Origin: Syntrophomonas sp. UBA1376
GTDB lineage: Bacteria > Bacillota > Syntrophomonadia > Syntrophomonadales > Syntrophomonadaceae
Length of the DNA stretch: 13,374 bases
NCBI GenBank assembly: GCA_002305535.1
Contig: DBRE01000042.1
Location: 1-13,374 of the forward strand
Reading direction: 5' to 3'
The notes below the pieces were generated by a model that saw only the letters and a list, made by a program, of their open reading frames with translations, was not told where the DNA came from and ran no database searches. This document shows positions 12,022-13,374 of this stretch, in pieces. Position numbers and translations under genes: made by a program. How positions within the stretch are numbered: position 1 is the first letter of the stretch; each line of letters starts with the position of its first letter.

Positions 12022-13374
12022 ATTTGGACATTTCCGCTAATACTTCTGTGATACCGTCGTGCAGAGCCAGAGCTGCCTTCTGCTGAAAGTCAGGATTCAA
12101 GAGCAATTCCCGATCCGATTCATTACTGAGGTACCCGATATTAGTAATAATAGAAGGCACTTGCGTATCACTAAGCATCCTAAATTTGGCTTGGCTGGTT
12201 CCACGGTCTTGGGTATCCAAGTGCTTCATTAGATTAGCCTGAATAACTTGTGCAGCTTTTTCACTGGCAACTTCGTTTTCCGACATCTTATCGCTGGAAT
12301 AATATATGGTATTGGTACCGTTATTAGATGCATCTGGATGTGAGTCTTGGTGAATGGATACCAATAAAGCTGCCTGGGAACCGTTTACCATTTCTACCCG
12401 CTCATCCAGTTGAACCGTACTATCATCCTGTCGAGTCATTACCACCTGCATCCCGGACTGCTGTAGCAATTCAGCCAAGCGTATAGCTATAGCTAGGTTT
12501 AGATCCTTTTCTTTCACTTCCGATGATTCTGAATAGGGGTATACAGCACCATCGTCTGTTCCGCCATGACCAGGATCGAGAAATACCACTTGGCCTTTTA
12601 GGCTGGGGTTAACCGTAGTAGCCTTTGCATCCAAAAGAGGCGCGGCAGACTGTTGGGCACAACTGGTCAACGAAACAGTCAGAGTGCCCAAGAGAAGGAC
12701 AAGAATAACGGTAAGGATCGGTATGCGGTAGGAACCTTCTTTAAAGGATTTTATCATGTGAATTCTCCTTTCCAAAGCTGTCTTAGTCCCATTAAAACCT
12801 ACTAAATTCAATGGGATCGAACGTTTAGGAAACAAGCTGGCTAGCTTGATAAGTGTTGTACCATAGGGAATCATGGCTGATTTTCCTAGTAACTCCATCA
12901 CATAAAGATCAGCAGCTACCTCTCGGTCATAGCGCATTTCTCTAATGGCCAACCAAACCAGGGGATTAAACCAATGCATGATAAAAGCTATAGCTGCCCA
13001 CATACTGTAAATAAGGTCTTTTCTTTTGTAATGGGCTAGTTCATGAAGCAATACATGTTCCAATTGATGGGAGTAGATTTGTCCTATAATATTCTGGGGG
13101 AGATAAATCCTTGGCCTGAAGATACCAGTTATACAGGGACTTGGATAGTATGTATTAATATAAACAGGAATTGTTTTCTTGATACCCAGCCTGGTACAAT
13201 TCTGTTCAACCATAGCGTTGATAGTGGGATCTTGAATTCTGCTAAATTGTTTACTTTGGCGCTTCAATCTAACAATAACCAAAACATAGAAGGCAGCCGC
13301 TATCCCGCAACCTATTAACCAAACAGCACTGAACGCTGATATCATCCCAAAAGAGTCCGCAGCAGTTTGCTGGT
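12020..13374 (-). CDS. M56 (BlaR1/MecR1-type) membrane metallopeptidase fused to an Amidase_3 domain; 5' end outside window
   Basis: The frame stays open to the right edge (codons before the Met at 13345 read QQTAADSFG), so the N-terminal membrane helices are cut off; Met 13345 is probably internal. Numbering from that Met: a membrane helix at about 5-26, the M56 protease with HELAH at 101-105 and a REVAAD third-ligand Glu142, and a membrane segment at about 208-228 ending LTSC. Then an N-acetylmuramoyl-L-alanine amidase-like domain (about 251-438) with zinc ligands His260 (DPGHGG), Glu279 and His332 (SIHQDS). The catalytic Glu expected before the GYLSN motif is Asn402. In BlaR1/MecR1 the protease faces the cytosol and cleaves a BlaI-type repressor when an external penicillin-binding domain is acylated; here the external part would be the amidase fold. 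A BlaI-like partner, if any, lies outside the window. Confidence 0.85.
   Translation of the reverse strand, partial: QQTAADSFGMISAFSAVWLIGCGIAAAFYVLVIVRLKRQSKQFSRIQDPTINAMVEQNCTRLGIKKTIPVYINTYYPSPCITGIFRPRIYLPQNIIGQIYSHQLEHVLLHELAHYKRKDLIYSMWAAIAFIMHWFNPLVWLAIREMRYDREVAADLYVMELLGKSAMIPYGTTLIKLASLFPKRSIPLNLVGFNGTKTALERRIHMIKSFKEGSYRIPILTVILVLLLGTLTVSLTSCAQQSAAPLLDAKATTVNPSLKGQVVFLDPGHGGTDDGAVYPYSESSEVKEKDLNLAIAIRLAELLQQSGMQVVMTRQDDSTVQLDERVEMVNGSQAALLVSIHQDSHPDASNNGTNTIYYSSDKMSENEVASEKAAQVIQANLMKHLDTQDRGTSQAKFRMLSDTQVPSIITNIGYLSNESDRELLLNPDFQQKAALALHDGITEVLAEMSK

Noticed and set aside
1..13374. CRISPR array, phage or defence system.
   Set aside because: No regularly spaced direct repeats, cas-like or phage-like proteins are visible; the only repeats are the two elements described.

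Overview
The window reads as a chromosomal segment of a low-to-mid GC Gram-positive anaerobe, most likely a Clostridia-type Firmicute. The signs are strong AGGAGG-type ribosome sites, a DUF2197 zinc-ribbon gene, a YccF gene, a BlaR1-type M56 protease and tightly packed, sometimes overlapping genes. A syntrophic-clostridium relative is possible, but this cannot be settled from the sequence. No phage, plasmid, tRNA, rRNA or CRISPR feature was seen.

Layout: (1) 1-291 is the C-terminal tail of a methyl-accepting chemotaxis protein cut by the left edge. (2) 339-1918 is a likely + strand operon: small two-CxxC protein, alpha/beta hydrolase, YigZ/IMPACT protein. (3) 1996-2433 is a convergent hotdog thioesterase on the - strand, with a MITE-like repeat (copy 1, about 2474-2627) right against its 5' end. 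(4) 2874-3245 is a YccF membrane protein (+), closed by a probable bidirectional terminator. (5) 3315-5106 is a - strand pair: gamma-carbonic-anhydrase-like hexapeptide protein and a class I/II aminotransferase. (6) 5107-5454 is a gene-free region with a candidate promoter and a leader able to form several stems. (7) 5455-11710 is a four-gene trehalose operon. (8) 11711-12019 holds a terminator and repeat copy 2. (9) 12020 to the right edge is a - strand M56 (BlaR1/MecR1-like) membrane protease fused to an Amidase_3 domain, cut at its 5' end by the window.

The trehalose operon is the metabolic core. A fused OtsA-OtsB enzyme makes trehalose from UDP-glucose and glucose-6-phosphate. A GH65 inverting phosphorylase would split trehalose with phosphate into beta-glucose-1-phosphate and glucose. 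Beta-phosphoglucomutase and an E. coli-type glucokinase would return both products to glucose-6-phosphate. Synthesis and recovery therefore sit in one transcription unit, with ATGA and TAATG overlaps between the last three genes.

The most unusual item is the M56-amidase fusion. It keeps the BlaR1 design (membrane helices, HELAH zinc protease, last membrane helix, extracellular domain), but the penicillin-binding sensor domain is replaced by an amidase fold. That amidase fold keeps its three zinc ligands but has Asn where the catalytic Glu is expected. This suggests a cell-wall-sensing receptor rather than a hydrolase. The second structural surprise is a pair of about 150-bp elements with near-perfect terminal inverted repeats, each abutting the start or stop codon of a gene.
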